Shown here in pieces: positions 37,470-44,841 of a DNA stretch of 64,000 bases. The position numbers and the translations under genes were made by a program. The notes beneath the pieces are model-generated. The model did not search any database and had not been told where the DNA came from. It saw only the letters and a list, made by a program, of their open reading frames with translations. The stretch's first letter is position 1. Every line of letters starts with the position of its first letter. The stretch is from Corallococcus soli (GTDB taxonomy: Bacteria; Myxococcota; Myxococcia; Myxococcales; Myxococcaceae): positions 62,001-126,000 of the forward strand of contig NZ_JAAIYO010000007.1 in the NCBI RefSeq assembly GCF_014930455.1, written 5' to 3'.

Positions 37470-37863
37470 GGATGACGCGCTTGCGCCGCTGGCCGTCGAA
37501 TTCCGCGTAGAACACCTGCTGCCAGGGGCCCAGGTCCAGCTTGCCGGCGGTGACGGGGATCAGCACCTGGTGGTGGACGAGCATGGATTTGAGATGTGCG
37601 TCCCCGTTGTCCTCGCCGGTGCGGTGGTGGCGGTAGTCGGGGCCGGAGGGCGCCAGGTGCTGGAGCCAGCCCCAGATGTCCTCGTGGAGGCCGGGTTCGT
37701 CGTCGTTGACGAAGACGCCCGCGGTGATGTGCATGGCGGACACCAGCACCATGCCCTCCTGGATGCCGCTCTTCTTCACCAGCGCGGCCACGGTGTCGGT
37801 GAGGCGCACCAGCTCGCGCCGGGACTTCGTCTCGAACCAGAGGTATTCGGTGAGGGTCTTCAT
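37450..37863 (-). CDS. yjbQ: YjbQ/UPF0047 family protein
   Basis: About 137 residues from ATG 37863 (a GTG at 37872 is possible). The small beta-barrel UPF0047 fold is marked by [41 protein letters not shown] and [17 protein letters not shown]. coli YjbQ has weak thiamine-phosphate-synthase activity; the physiological role is unclear. The 3' ends of this gene and the pseudouridine synthase overlap by 20 bp. It diverges from dinB. Confidence 0.9.
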   Translation of the reverse strand: MKTLTEYLWFETKSRRELVRLTDTVAALVKKSGIQEGMVLVSAMHITAGVFVNDDEPGLHEDIWGWLQHLAPSGPDYRHHRTGEDNGDAHLKSMLVHHQVLIPVTAGKLDLGPWQQVFYAEFDGQRRKRVILKVMGE

Positions 37864-37888
37864 GGGCCGCACTGTCAGAGGGGGCCAC

Positions 37889-37894
37889 TAGAGT
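37889..37894 (+). promoter_or_regulatory. TAGAGT -10-like hexamer upstream of dinB
   Basis: Ends 10 nt before the dinB ATG at 37905. No -35 is evident at 16-18 nt. Confidence 0.35.
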
Positions 37895-37904
37895 GACTCA
37901 CGCC

Positions 37905-39107
37905 ATGCGAGCCATCCTCCACGTGGACATGGACGCCTTCTATGCGTCCGTCGAGCAGCGCGACAACCCGTCCCTGAGGGGCAAGCCCGTCATCGTTGGC
38001 GGGCATGCACAGCGGGGGGTGGTGGTGGCGGCCTCCTATGAGGTGCGGCCCTTCGGGGTGAAGAGCGCGATGCCCATGGCGCGCGCGGTGAAGCAGGCCC
38101 CGCACGCGGTGGTGGTGAAGCCCCGCTTCTCCGCCTACGCGGAGGCCAGCGAGCAGGTGTTCGCCATCTTCGAGCGCTACACGCCCCTCATTGAACCCCT
38201 GTCCCTGGACGAGGCGTTCCTGGACGTGACGGCGTCGGTGGGGCTGTTCGGCGCGGCGGCGGACATCGCGAAGCGGATCCGCAAGGAGATTGCCCACGAG
38301 CTGAACCTGCCTGCGTCCGCGGGCATCGCCACGGCGAAGTTCGTGGCGAAGATTGCCTCCGACCTGGCCAAGCCCAACGGCCAGCGCGAGGTGCGGCCCG
38401 AGGAGACGGTGGCCTTCCTGGCGGGGCTGCCGGTGTCGCGGCTGTGGGGGGTGGGGCCCAAGACGGAGGAGGCGATGAAGCGCGCGGGGCTGTCCACCAT
38501 CGGGGACGTGGCGGCGCGGGAGCTGGGGTGGCTGGAGGAGCGCTTCGGCTCCAGCGGCAGGCACCTGTGGGAGCTGTCGCACGGCATCGACGCGCGGGAC
38601 GTGGTGCCGGACCGGGCGGCCAAGAGCGTGGGCGCGGAGGACACGTTCGAGGAGGACCTGACGGGCCTGGAGACGCTGAAGCCGCACGTGCACGCCCAGG
38701 CTCTCCGGGTGGCGCGGCGGCTGCGGCGGGCGTCGCTGAAGGGCCGCGTGGTGCAGCTCAAGCTGAAGTTCGCGGACTTCACGCTCATCACCCGGCGCAC
38801 GACGCTGCGCGAGGCGACGGACGACGGGCAGGTGCTCTACCGCGCGGCGCTGGAGCTGCTGGAGCGCGCGCACGAGGGCAAGCCGATGCGGCTCACGGGC
38901 GTCAGCGTGCAGTTGGACGAGGACGAGGCGCAGCTCGGGTTGTTCCCGGCGGCGGCGCCGAAGACGTCCAAGCTGAATGAAGCGATGGACCGCATCGCCG
39001 CGCGCTTCGGCAGCAAGGCCATCACCATGGCGGACATCGCGGGCGCGGAGGCGCCGGACGACGATGACCCTCGCTCCGAGCGGCCGGTGGAGAAGCCGAA
39101 GCGCTGA
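37905..39107 (+). CDS. dinB: DNA polymerase IV (Y-family translesion polymerase)
   Basis: 400 residues. Start MRAILHVDMDAFYASVEQRD places the catalytic Asp8/Asp10; SLDEAFLDVT supplies the third acidic residue. Palm, finger, thumb and little-finger segments are complete (IATAKFVAKIASDLAKPNG, GVGPKTEEAMKRAG). Near the C-terminus AQLGLFPA is a beta-clamp-binding motif. It bypasses damaged template bases with low fidelity. ATG 37905 is preferred over the GTG at 37893. A direct repeat overlaps its last codons. Confidence 0.94.
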   Translation: MRAILHVDMDAFYASVEQRDNPSLRGKPVIVGGHAQRGVVVAASYEVRPFGVKSAMPMARAVKQAPHAVVVKPRFSAYAEASEQVFAIFERYTPLIEPLSLDEAFLDVTASVGLFGAAADIAKRIRKEIAHELNLPASAGIATAKFVAKIASDLAKPNGQREVRPEETVAFLAGLPVSRLWGVGPKTEEAMKRAGLSTIGDVAARELGWLEERFGSSGRHLWELSHGIDARDVVPDRAAKSVGAEDTFEEDLTGLETLKPHVHAQALRVARRLRRASLKGRVVQLKLKFADFTLITRRTTLREATDDGQVLYRAALELLERAHEGKPMRLTGVSVQLDEDEAQLGLFPAAAPKTSKLNEAMDRIAARFGSKAITMADIAGAEAPDDDDPRSERPVEKPKR

Positions 39108-39183
39108 AGCGCTCCAGCCCCTGCGCGACCCAGCGCCCGTTGGTGCGAAGCCGAAGCGCCGAAGCGCTCCGGCCCCTGCGCGG
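39092..39183 (+). repeat. 37-bp imperfect direct repeat at the end of dinB
   Basis: Copies at 39092-39128 and 39147-39183, 55 bp apart, differ at 2 positions. Both begin GAAGCCGAAGCG and contain GAAGCGCTCC. The first copy includes the last codons and stop of dinB; the second ends at the pcnB stop region. It separates two convergent genes. Confidence 0.7.
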
Positions 39184-39184
39184 A

Positions 39185-40909
39185 CTACCCCTCGCCCGCG
39201 TCGGAACCCGAGGACGACGGACGCTCCGCGCCCGAGCCGCCCTCGCCGTTCCCACCGCCGGTGCGACGACGGCGGCGACGGCGGCGCTTGCGCCGGGGGC
39301 CTTCCGCGTCCGCCGCGCCACTGGCGCTCGCGCGCTGCGGGGGCACCTCTCCGGCCTGCCACGCCTCCAGCGCCTCGCGCCCCTCGCCCGTGGCCTCCAC
39401 CGTCATCGCGAAGACGGCCAGGGCCTCGTTGAAGAGCGGGTGGCGGCGGAAGGCGCCCGCCTTCTTGCGGCGCTCCCCGGACAGCGTGCGCTGCATCAGC
39501 AGCAGCATGCGGCAGCGCTCGGCGATGCGGCGCGGCAGCCTCGCGGCCTCCACGAAGCCCGCGAGCAGGTCCTCGATGACGTGCGCGACGGACGCGCGGC
39601 CCTCGTCCTGGCCCTCCTCCGCCGGCTGCGTGCGGCCAATGGGCGCCAGCAGCGTCGCCAGGAGGATGGCGTCGTCCAGCACCTCGCCCGCCGACACGCG
39701 CTTATCCAGCGCCTGGGCGAAGGCGTAGAAGGTCTTCTCCCCTTCCTTGCCGTGCTCGCGCAGGTACGCGTCCACCGGCGGCAGCAGCAGCTTCAGCGCG
39801 TCCAGCGCCGCCAGCAGCTTCAGCGCCGGGGCGGACACGCCGCCGCGGATGAGCCGGAAGGTCTCCTCCAGCAGGCGCGCGGGCGCGCAGCGCGGCAGGT
39901 CCTCCACCGCGCCCTCCATCGCCGCGTAGGTGCGCGACTCGATGTCCAGGTCCAGCTTCGCCGCGAAGCGCACCGCGCGCAGGATGCGCACCGGGTCCTC
40001 GCGCATGCGCACTTCCGGGTCGCCGATGGTGCGGATGAACCGCTCGTCCAGGTCGCGCCGGCCGCGCACGTAGTCGATGACCCGACCTTCGGCCGCGTCG
40101 TAGAACAACCCGTTGATGGTGAAGTCGCGGCGGCGCGCGTCCTGCTGCGCCGTGCCGAAGACGTTGTCGTGGGTGATGAGCAGGTCCTCACCCGACGCCT
40201 CGTCCGTCGCCGCGCCCGGGGCGGGCTCCAGTTCCGTCGGGTTCGCGCGGAAGGTGGACACCTCCACGATCTTCCCGCCCTTGAAGTACACGTGCGCCAG
40301 CCGGAAGCGCCTTCCGATGAGCCGGCAGTTGCGGAAGATGGCGCGCACCTCACCCGGGTGGGCGCTGGTCGCCACGTCGAAGTCCTTGGGCTTCTTGCCC
40401 AGGAGCAGGTCGCGCACGCAGCCGCCCACCAGGTACGCCTGGTGGCCGTGCTGGTGCAGCCGCAGCACCACCTTGAGCGCGTCCGGATCCATCTCGTCCG
40501 GGTCGATCTCCGCCGGCTCGCCGGTGCGCGTGGTGGTGGGCGCCTGGAGCTCCGGCTCGTTCGCCGCGGGCTCCGGCTCCGGCTCCAGGATGACGGCCTC
40601 GGGCTCCTCGGCCTCGTCGCCCGCTTCGGCGGCGGCCTGGGCGTCCTCGGCCTCCGCGGCCTTCAGGGCCTCGGTGGCGCGGCGGATTTCATCGCTCACC
40701 TCGGGGTCGACCGGGCTGGCCTCCTCGGGGTCCTCGTCGTCGTCGAAGCCCTCGTCGTCCGCGTCCGCGGAGAAGGAGGGCTCGGTGCCATTGTCGAAAG
40801 GGGCCTCGGGGGCCCGGGCTTCAGGTTCACTGGGACGCACGGAGGAGTCCGCCGGCTCGGTGGCCGCGGTGCGCTCCTCCTGGCCCGTCAGGTCCAGGGG
40901 GGAAGACAT
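39185..40909 (-). CDS. pcnB: Poly(A) polymerase I with acidic N-extension and Arg-rich tail
   Basis: 574 residues; E. coli PcnB has 465. The nucleotidyltransferase core begins near 150: AYLVGGCVRDLLLGKKPKDF with metal-binding Asp176/Asp178, and CRLIGRRFRLAHVYFKGG and RRDFTINGLFYD, which favour poly(A) polymerase over CCA-adding enzyme. The first ~145 residues are acidic and disordered (DDEGFDDDED). The C-terminus has a run of ten basic residues within GPRRKRRRRRRRRTGGG and an acidic end. Polyadenylation marks RNA for decay. ATG 40909 has GAGG 8 nt upstream; an earlier ATG at 41044 is possible. Confidence 0.9.
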   Translation of the reverse strand: MSSPLDLTGQEERTAATEPADSSVRPSEPEARAPEAPFDNGTEPSFSADADDEGFDDDEDPEEASPVDPEVSDEIRRATEALKAAEAEDAQAAAEAGDEAEEPEAVILEPEPEPAANEPELQAPTTTRTGEPAEIDPDEMDPDALKVVLRLHQHGHQAYLVGGCVRDLLLGKKPKDFDVATSAHPGEVRAIFRNCRLIGRRFRLAHVYFKGGKIVEVSTFRANPTELEPAPGAATDEASGEDLLITHDNVFGTAQQDARRRDFTINGLFYDAAEGRVIDYVRGRRDLDERFIRTIGDPEVRMREDPVRILRAVRFAAKLDLDIESRTYAAMEGAVEDLPRCAPARLLEETFRLIRGGVSAPALKLLAALDALKLLLPPVDAYLREHGKEGEKTFYAFAQALDKRVSAGEVLDDAILLATLLAPIGRTQPAEEGQDEGRASVAHVIEDLLAGFVEAARLPRRIAERCRMLLLMQRTLSGERRKKAGAFRRHPLFNEALAVFAMTVEATGEGREALEAWQAGEVPPQRASASGAADAEGPRRKRRRRRRRRTGGGNGEGGSGAERPSSSGSDAGEG

Positions 40910-41349
40910 AGAAAGTACCTCGTGCGCGGACCCGGAGGACTCCACCGCTGCCGCCTCAAAGGAGGCCTCTCCGCGCGCGTCGTCTCCGGGCGCGGCTGGC
41001 AGCGTTCCGCCAAGGGGCGGGGGATGGGTCGGGTCTCGCGTCATTCGCCTCGGAAGGGCTGCCGTCTATCACGCATCCTCCCACCCATGGGGGCTGCGCT
41101 TAAGGACATTCGTCAGGGACGTGCGGGGTCCACCAGGGCCCCCCCGCCCGCCCTCCAGGCGCCGGTATCACCCGGCGCCCCACGCCCTCGAAAGGCGCCC
41201 TTCCAGGGCTAACACCCGGCCCCCGCCCCATCCGGGCACCCTGCCCCGGGCGACGGGCACGCCGGGCCCTCCTGGACGGTCCCCAAGCAGGCAGGCACCC
41301 GCCGCCACCCGGCCATGGGAGCCCCCGCGTGGAACGGGCGGGAAGCCCG
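40910..41349. other. 440-bp gap, no gene supported
   Basis: Upstream of pcnB and downstream of the HAD gene (both minus strand). It contains the hairpin at 41158-41179 and otherwise only G+C-rich DNA without a supported start or ribosome-binding site. If pcnB starts at 41044 the gap shrinks to about 305 bp. Confidence 0.4.
41158..41179 (-). terminator. GGCGCCGG/CCGGCGCC hairpin downstream of the plsX operon
   Basis: A perfect 8-bp stem with a 6-nt loop (TATCAC), about 170 bp after the stop at 41350. No T-tract follows, so a Rho-independent terminator is not certain. Confidence 0.35.
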
Positions 41350-42396
41350 TCAGGTCGAGGGCTTCGTGGAGCGACCCTTGTGGGTCCGGGGCAGCGCGTG
41401 GGAGATGAGCGACACGTAGTCCACCGCCTGCACCTTCGGCGGGGGTGGCTGCGTGCCCAGCGCGGCCAGGCGCTTGCTGAACGCGGCCAGGATGTCCGGC
41501 ACGGGCCGCATCGCCTTGAGCAGCGCGTTGGGCCCCTCCATCGCCTGGGACAGCGCGATGGCGGCCTGCTGCAGCGGCAGGCCGCGCCTCAGCAGGTCCT
41601 GGAAGGAGTTCGACAGCGTGATGATGTTGTGCCCCGCCGTCTGCACCATCTCCACGGCGATCTTCAGCACCTGGGGCGCCGTGAGGTGGCCATCCGCCAG
41701 CAGCACCAGGGCCGCCTGGAAGTAGTTGAAGATGGGCACCACGCGCGGCCCGTAGGCCGTGAAGTGCGCGGGCGGCGTCAGCCGGTCCAGGTGGATGAAG
41801 ATGCGGCGCACGGGGTCCGCCACCGGGATCTTCTTCCACGCCTCGTGCACCCGCGCGACGTCGTCCGGGTACACCCCGCCCGCCTCCAGCACCTGCGACA
41901 GCACGCGCTCGTCCACCCGGCCCGCGATGAGGTCCGCGTAGAGCGAATAGATGAACGCGTCCGCCTCCGCGTCGTCGCCGAAGAGGACCTCCTCCGCCTC
42001 CACGGGCGCGTGGATGCGGCTCTCCAGGATGACGGGCAGCTTGTAGCCCACCTGTCCGCGCAGGGCCCGGAAGCGCCCGCGCAGCAGGTTGCTGACGTTG
42101 TCCTTGAGGACGAACTCGTCCCACTGGACGCCGTCCAGCTTGAGCTTCTCCTCCAGCACCGCGCGCATCTGCTTGGGGCTGCCGGACACGATGCACAGCC
42201 GCGAGTCCCCCTGCTCCGCCAGCTCCCGGATGAGCGCGGAGGCGCCCGGCACGGCGACCTTCTCATGCGCCTTCTGGAACGCGGTGCGGAACAGGTCGCG
42301 CAGCGACTCGAAGTCCGTCTGGAGGTACGTCTTGTCCAGGTCCCACCGGTAGATGCGGCGCGGGGGGCGAGGGTCGATGCGGTCCGGCAGGCTCAC
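41350..42396 (-). CDS. HAD-like phosphatase of the APP1/LNS2 type, coupled to plsX
   Basis: 348 residues from a GTG that overlaps the plsX stop (GTGA). An N-terminal DxDxT motif (WDLDKTYLQTD, Asp19/Asp21) is followed by CIVSGSPKQMRAVLEEKLKL and GQVGYKLPVILE, the layout of HAD phosphatases of the lipin/APP1/LNS2 kind, which dephosphorylate phosphatidate. The C-terminal ~150 residues are helical and not recognised. With plsX in front a role in phospholipid metabolism is likely, but the substrate is inferred from family resemblance. Confidence 0.75.
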   Translation of the reverse strand: MSLPDRIDPRPPRRIYRWDLDKTYLQTDFESLRDLFRTAFQKAHEKVAVPGASALIRELAEQGDSRLCIVSGSPKQMRAVLEEKLKLDGVQWDEFVLKDNVSNLLRGRFRALRGQVGYKLPVILESRIHAPVEAEEVLFGDDAEADAFIYSLYADLIAGRVDERVLSQVLEAGGVYPDDVARVHEAWKKIPVADPVRRIFIHLDRLTPPAHFTAYGPRVVPIFNYFQAALVLLADGHLTAPQVLKIAVEMVQTAGHNIITLSNSFQDLLRRGLPLQQAAIALSQAMEGPNALLKAMRPVPDILAAFSKRLAALGTQPPPPKVQAVDYVSLISHALPRTHKGRSTKPST

Positions 42397-43436
42397 CGCG
42401 CCAGGCCCTCCTGGATGGCGGTGCCCAGCTCGTTCGCCACCGCCTTCGCGGCCACCTTGCCCGCGTTCGCGATGGCGCGCGCCTTGGAGCGACCGTGCGC
42501 CTTGATGAAGATTCGGTCGAACCCGAGGATGGGCGCGCCGCCGTACTGCTCCCAGTCCGTGATGTCCTTGAGCCGCTCGATGCCGGAGGACAGCATGGCC
42601 AGGCCCGCGCGCCAGCGCAGGCTCTCCTTGTAGGCGTACTGGGCCAGCTCCATCACCGTGTCGTGCACGCCCTCCAGCATCTTCAGGCACACGTTGCCCA
42701 CGAAGCCGTCCGTCACGATGACGTCCACCGTGCCGCGCGGGATGTCGATGCCCTCCACGTTGCCGGTGAAGTTGAGCCCCGTCATCTGCGACAGCCGCTG
42801 GTGCGCCTCCACCACCCGGGGCGGGCCCTTCTGTGGCTCGATGCCGTTGGACAGGAGCGCCACCTTGGGCCGCTCGTTGCGGGAGATGATGCGCGCGTAC
42901 GCGCTGCCCATGACGGCGAACGCCACCAGGTCCTCGGCGGTGGCCTCCACCGTGGCGCCCACGTCCAGGATGAGGCTGAAGGGGTCCTGCTTCGCCCCGC
43001 GCACGCCCCGCGTCGGGTACACCGTGGCCAGCGCCGCGCGGCGCACGCCCGGAATCAGCTGGAAGTGGCGCTTGCACGCGAGCACGCCCGCGCCCGTGTT
43101 CCCCGCGGACACCAGCGCGTGCGCCTCCCCTTCCGCCACCAGCCGGGCGGCCACCGCCACGGAGGACTCGGGTTTGCGCGCCAGCGCCTCGCCGGGCTTT
43201 TCGTCCATGCCCACGAAGTCCGCGGCGTGGTGCACGGAGATGCGCTCGCCGTTGTGCTTGATGCCCGCCAGGGCCGCGTCGATGACAGGACGGTCCCCCA
43301 CGAGCAGCGCGTGGATGTGCGGAGACTCCAGCGAGAGCTGGGCAGCACCCCGCACCACCTCCTCCGGGCCGTGATCGCTCCCCATCACGTCGAACGCGAT
43401 GGTGATGTGCTGCGGCTTCCCCACCATGGACTCCAT
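42393..43436 (-). CDS. plsX: Phosphate acyltransferase PlsX
   Basis: 347 residues. PlsX makes acyl-phosphate from acyl-ACP, the first step of PlsY-dependent phosphatidate synthesis. Motifs: IAFDVMGSDHGPEEVV, SAGNTGAGVLACKRHF, LDVGATVEATAEDL and DGFVGNVCLKMLEG. The start ATG at 43436 is 1 bp after the MFS stop; a second ATG at 43427 is possible. The usual fabH/acpP neighbours are absent. Confidence 0.95.
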   Translation of the reverse strand: MESMVGKPQHITIAFDVMGSDHGPEEVVRGAAQLSLESPHIHALLVGDRPVIDAALAGIKHNGERISVHHAADFVGMDEKPGEALARKPESSVAVAARLVAEGEAHALVSAGNTGAGVLACKRHFQLIPGVRRAALATVYPTRGVRGAKQDPFSLILDVGATVEATAEDLVAFAVMGSAYARIISRNERPKVALLSNGIEPQKGPPRVVEAHQRLSQMTGLNFTGNVEGIDIPRGTVDVIVTDGFVGNVCLKMLEGVHDTVMELAQYAYKESLRWRAGLAMLSSGIERLKDITDWEQYGGAPILGFDRIFIKAHGRSKARAIANAGKVAAKAVANELGTAIQEGLAR

Positions 43437-43437
43437 C

Positions 43438-44736
43438 CTATGAGCTTTGCTCGGCGCCCGCTCCCGACATTCTCACCTGTGTCACCAACGACAGTGCCAG
43501 GACACCCCCCACCCCCACCAGCACCGCGCCCGTCCCGTAGGGGGCCGCGGGGCCCAACCGGGTGAATAGCAGGCCGCCCAGCGCCGGTCCCACGATGCGC
43601 CCCAGCGAACCGCAGGCCTGATACGCGCCCAACACCGCCCCCTGGCGCTCCGAGGGCGCGTGCAGCGACACCAGCGCCGACAGGCACGGGTTCACCAGCG
43701 CGGAGCCCACCGCCAGGAGCCCCATGACCGGGAAGAGCCACCCGTACGTGGGGGCCACCGGCAGGAGCGCCAGCCCCGCCGCCGTCAGCGCGAACCCCGC
43801 CACGGCCACCGGGGCCTCGCGCCCTCCCCTGCCCCCCGAGCTTGCCACCGGCCCATGCCCGGGGGCCACCAGCCTGCGCACCAGCCCGCCCTGCACCAGG
43901 GCGGACAGCACGCCCACCACCGCGAAGAGGGCCCCGGAGCGCAGGCTGGCCTCCTTCAGCACCGCCGCGTCCGGGTGCACCGCGTGCACCAGCCACCCGC
44001 CCTCCAGGGGCACCGCCCCGGACGACAGGAAGCGCGTGAGGAGGAACACGGAGAAGGTGCCCTCCATCTGCGCGAAGGCCACGGTGAAGAGCAGCACCAG
44101 CACCACGCACCGGCCCACGACGGGCATCGTCAGCACGGACGCGGCGCCCTTCATGGTGCGCACCGTGGCGGACGGGCTCCCCGGCACCCGCGTCTCCGGC
44201 AGGAAGAACCAGGTGTTGATGAGGTTGAGGGCGGACAGCCCCGCCGCGAACAGGCCGATGGCGAGGTTGCCGCCCCACGCGCCCAGCACGCCGCCCAGCG
44301 CCGGCCCCATCACGAAGCCCAGGCCGAACGCCGCGCCGATGATGCCCATGCCCCGCGCGCGCTCATGGGGCTTGGTGATGTCCGCCACCACCGCCTGCGC
44401 CGTGGACACGTTGCCGCCGGACACCCCGTCGATGACGCGGGAGAGGAACAGCAGCGGCAGCGTGTCCGCGAAGGCGAACAGCACGTAGCCCGCGAGCGAA
44501 CCCACCTGGCTCAACAGCAGCACCGGCCGCCGGCCGAACCGGTCCGACAGCCGCCCCATGATGGGCGCCGCCACCAGTTGCATCAGCGAGTACACCGCGA
44601 CGAGCAGCCCCACCGTGAAGGGCGACGCCCCGAAGCGCACGCCGTACACGCCCAGTTGGGGAATCAGGATGCCGAACCCGATGAGGTCCAGGACGGCGAT
44701 GCCGAACACCACCCGCAGCGACGCCTCCCGAGCCAA
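43438..44736 (-). CDS. MFS drug-efflux-type transporter
   Basis: 432 residues with 12 hydrophobic spans from a TTG start (GGAG 6 nt upstream). The loop 2-3 motif GRLSDRFGRRPVLLLSQ and the span 5 motif GFVMGPALGGVLGAWGGN resemble the TetA-type H+ antiporters. Substrate unknown. It begins a three-gene unit with plsX and the HAD gene (1-bp gap, then a 4-bp overlap), so coupling to lipid synthesis is worth noting but not explained. Confidence 0.85.
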   Translation of the reverse strand: MAREASLRVVFGIAVLDLIGFGILIPQLGVYGVRFGASPFTVGLLVAVYSLMQLVAAPIMGRLSDRFGRRPVLLLSQVGSLAGYVLFAFADTLPLLFLSRVIDGVSGGNVSTAQAVVADITKPHERARGMGIIGAAFGLGFVMGPALGGVLGAWGGNLAIGLFAAGLSALNLINTWFFLPETRVPGSPSATVRTMKGAASVLTMPVVGRCVVLVLLFTVAFAQMEGTFSVFLLTRFLSSGAVPLEGGWLVHAVHPDAAVLKEASLRSGALFAVVGVLSALVQGGLVRRLVAPGHGPVASSGGRGGREAPVAVAGFALTAAGLALLPVAPTYGWLFPVMGLLAVGSALVNPCLSALVSLHAPSERQGAVLGAYQACGSLGRIVGPALGGLLFTRLGPAAPYGTGAVLVGVGGVLALSLVTQVRMSGAGAEQSS

Positions 44737-44764
44737 CTCGAACTCCCCTCGTCCACGGGCCTGC

Positions 44765-44810
44765 GAAAAGAGAAAACCGCCGGAGCGCTCAGACCAAGCG
44801 CTCCGGCGGG
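44765..44810 (-). terminator. Rho-independent terminator after gltC
   Basis: A perfect 13-bp stem (44777-44789 with 44797-44809, arms CCGCCGGAGCGCT and its complement), 7-nt loop. On the minus strand it is followed by the T-rich run TTTTCTCTTTT. It starts 32 bp after the gltC stop and lies just before the MFS start codon. Confidence 0.92.
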
Positions 44811-44841
44811 CCGGGAGACTCCCACCTGTCCTGCCGTGCGT

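Noticed and set aside
41089-41212. A short plus-strand frame in the gap before pcnB
   Set aside because: Proline-rich, no ribosome-binding site, and it includes the hairpin at 41158-41179.
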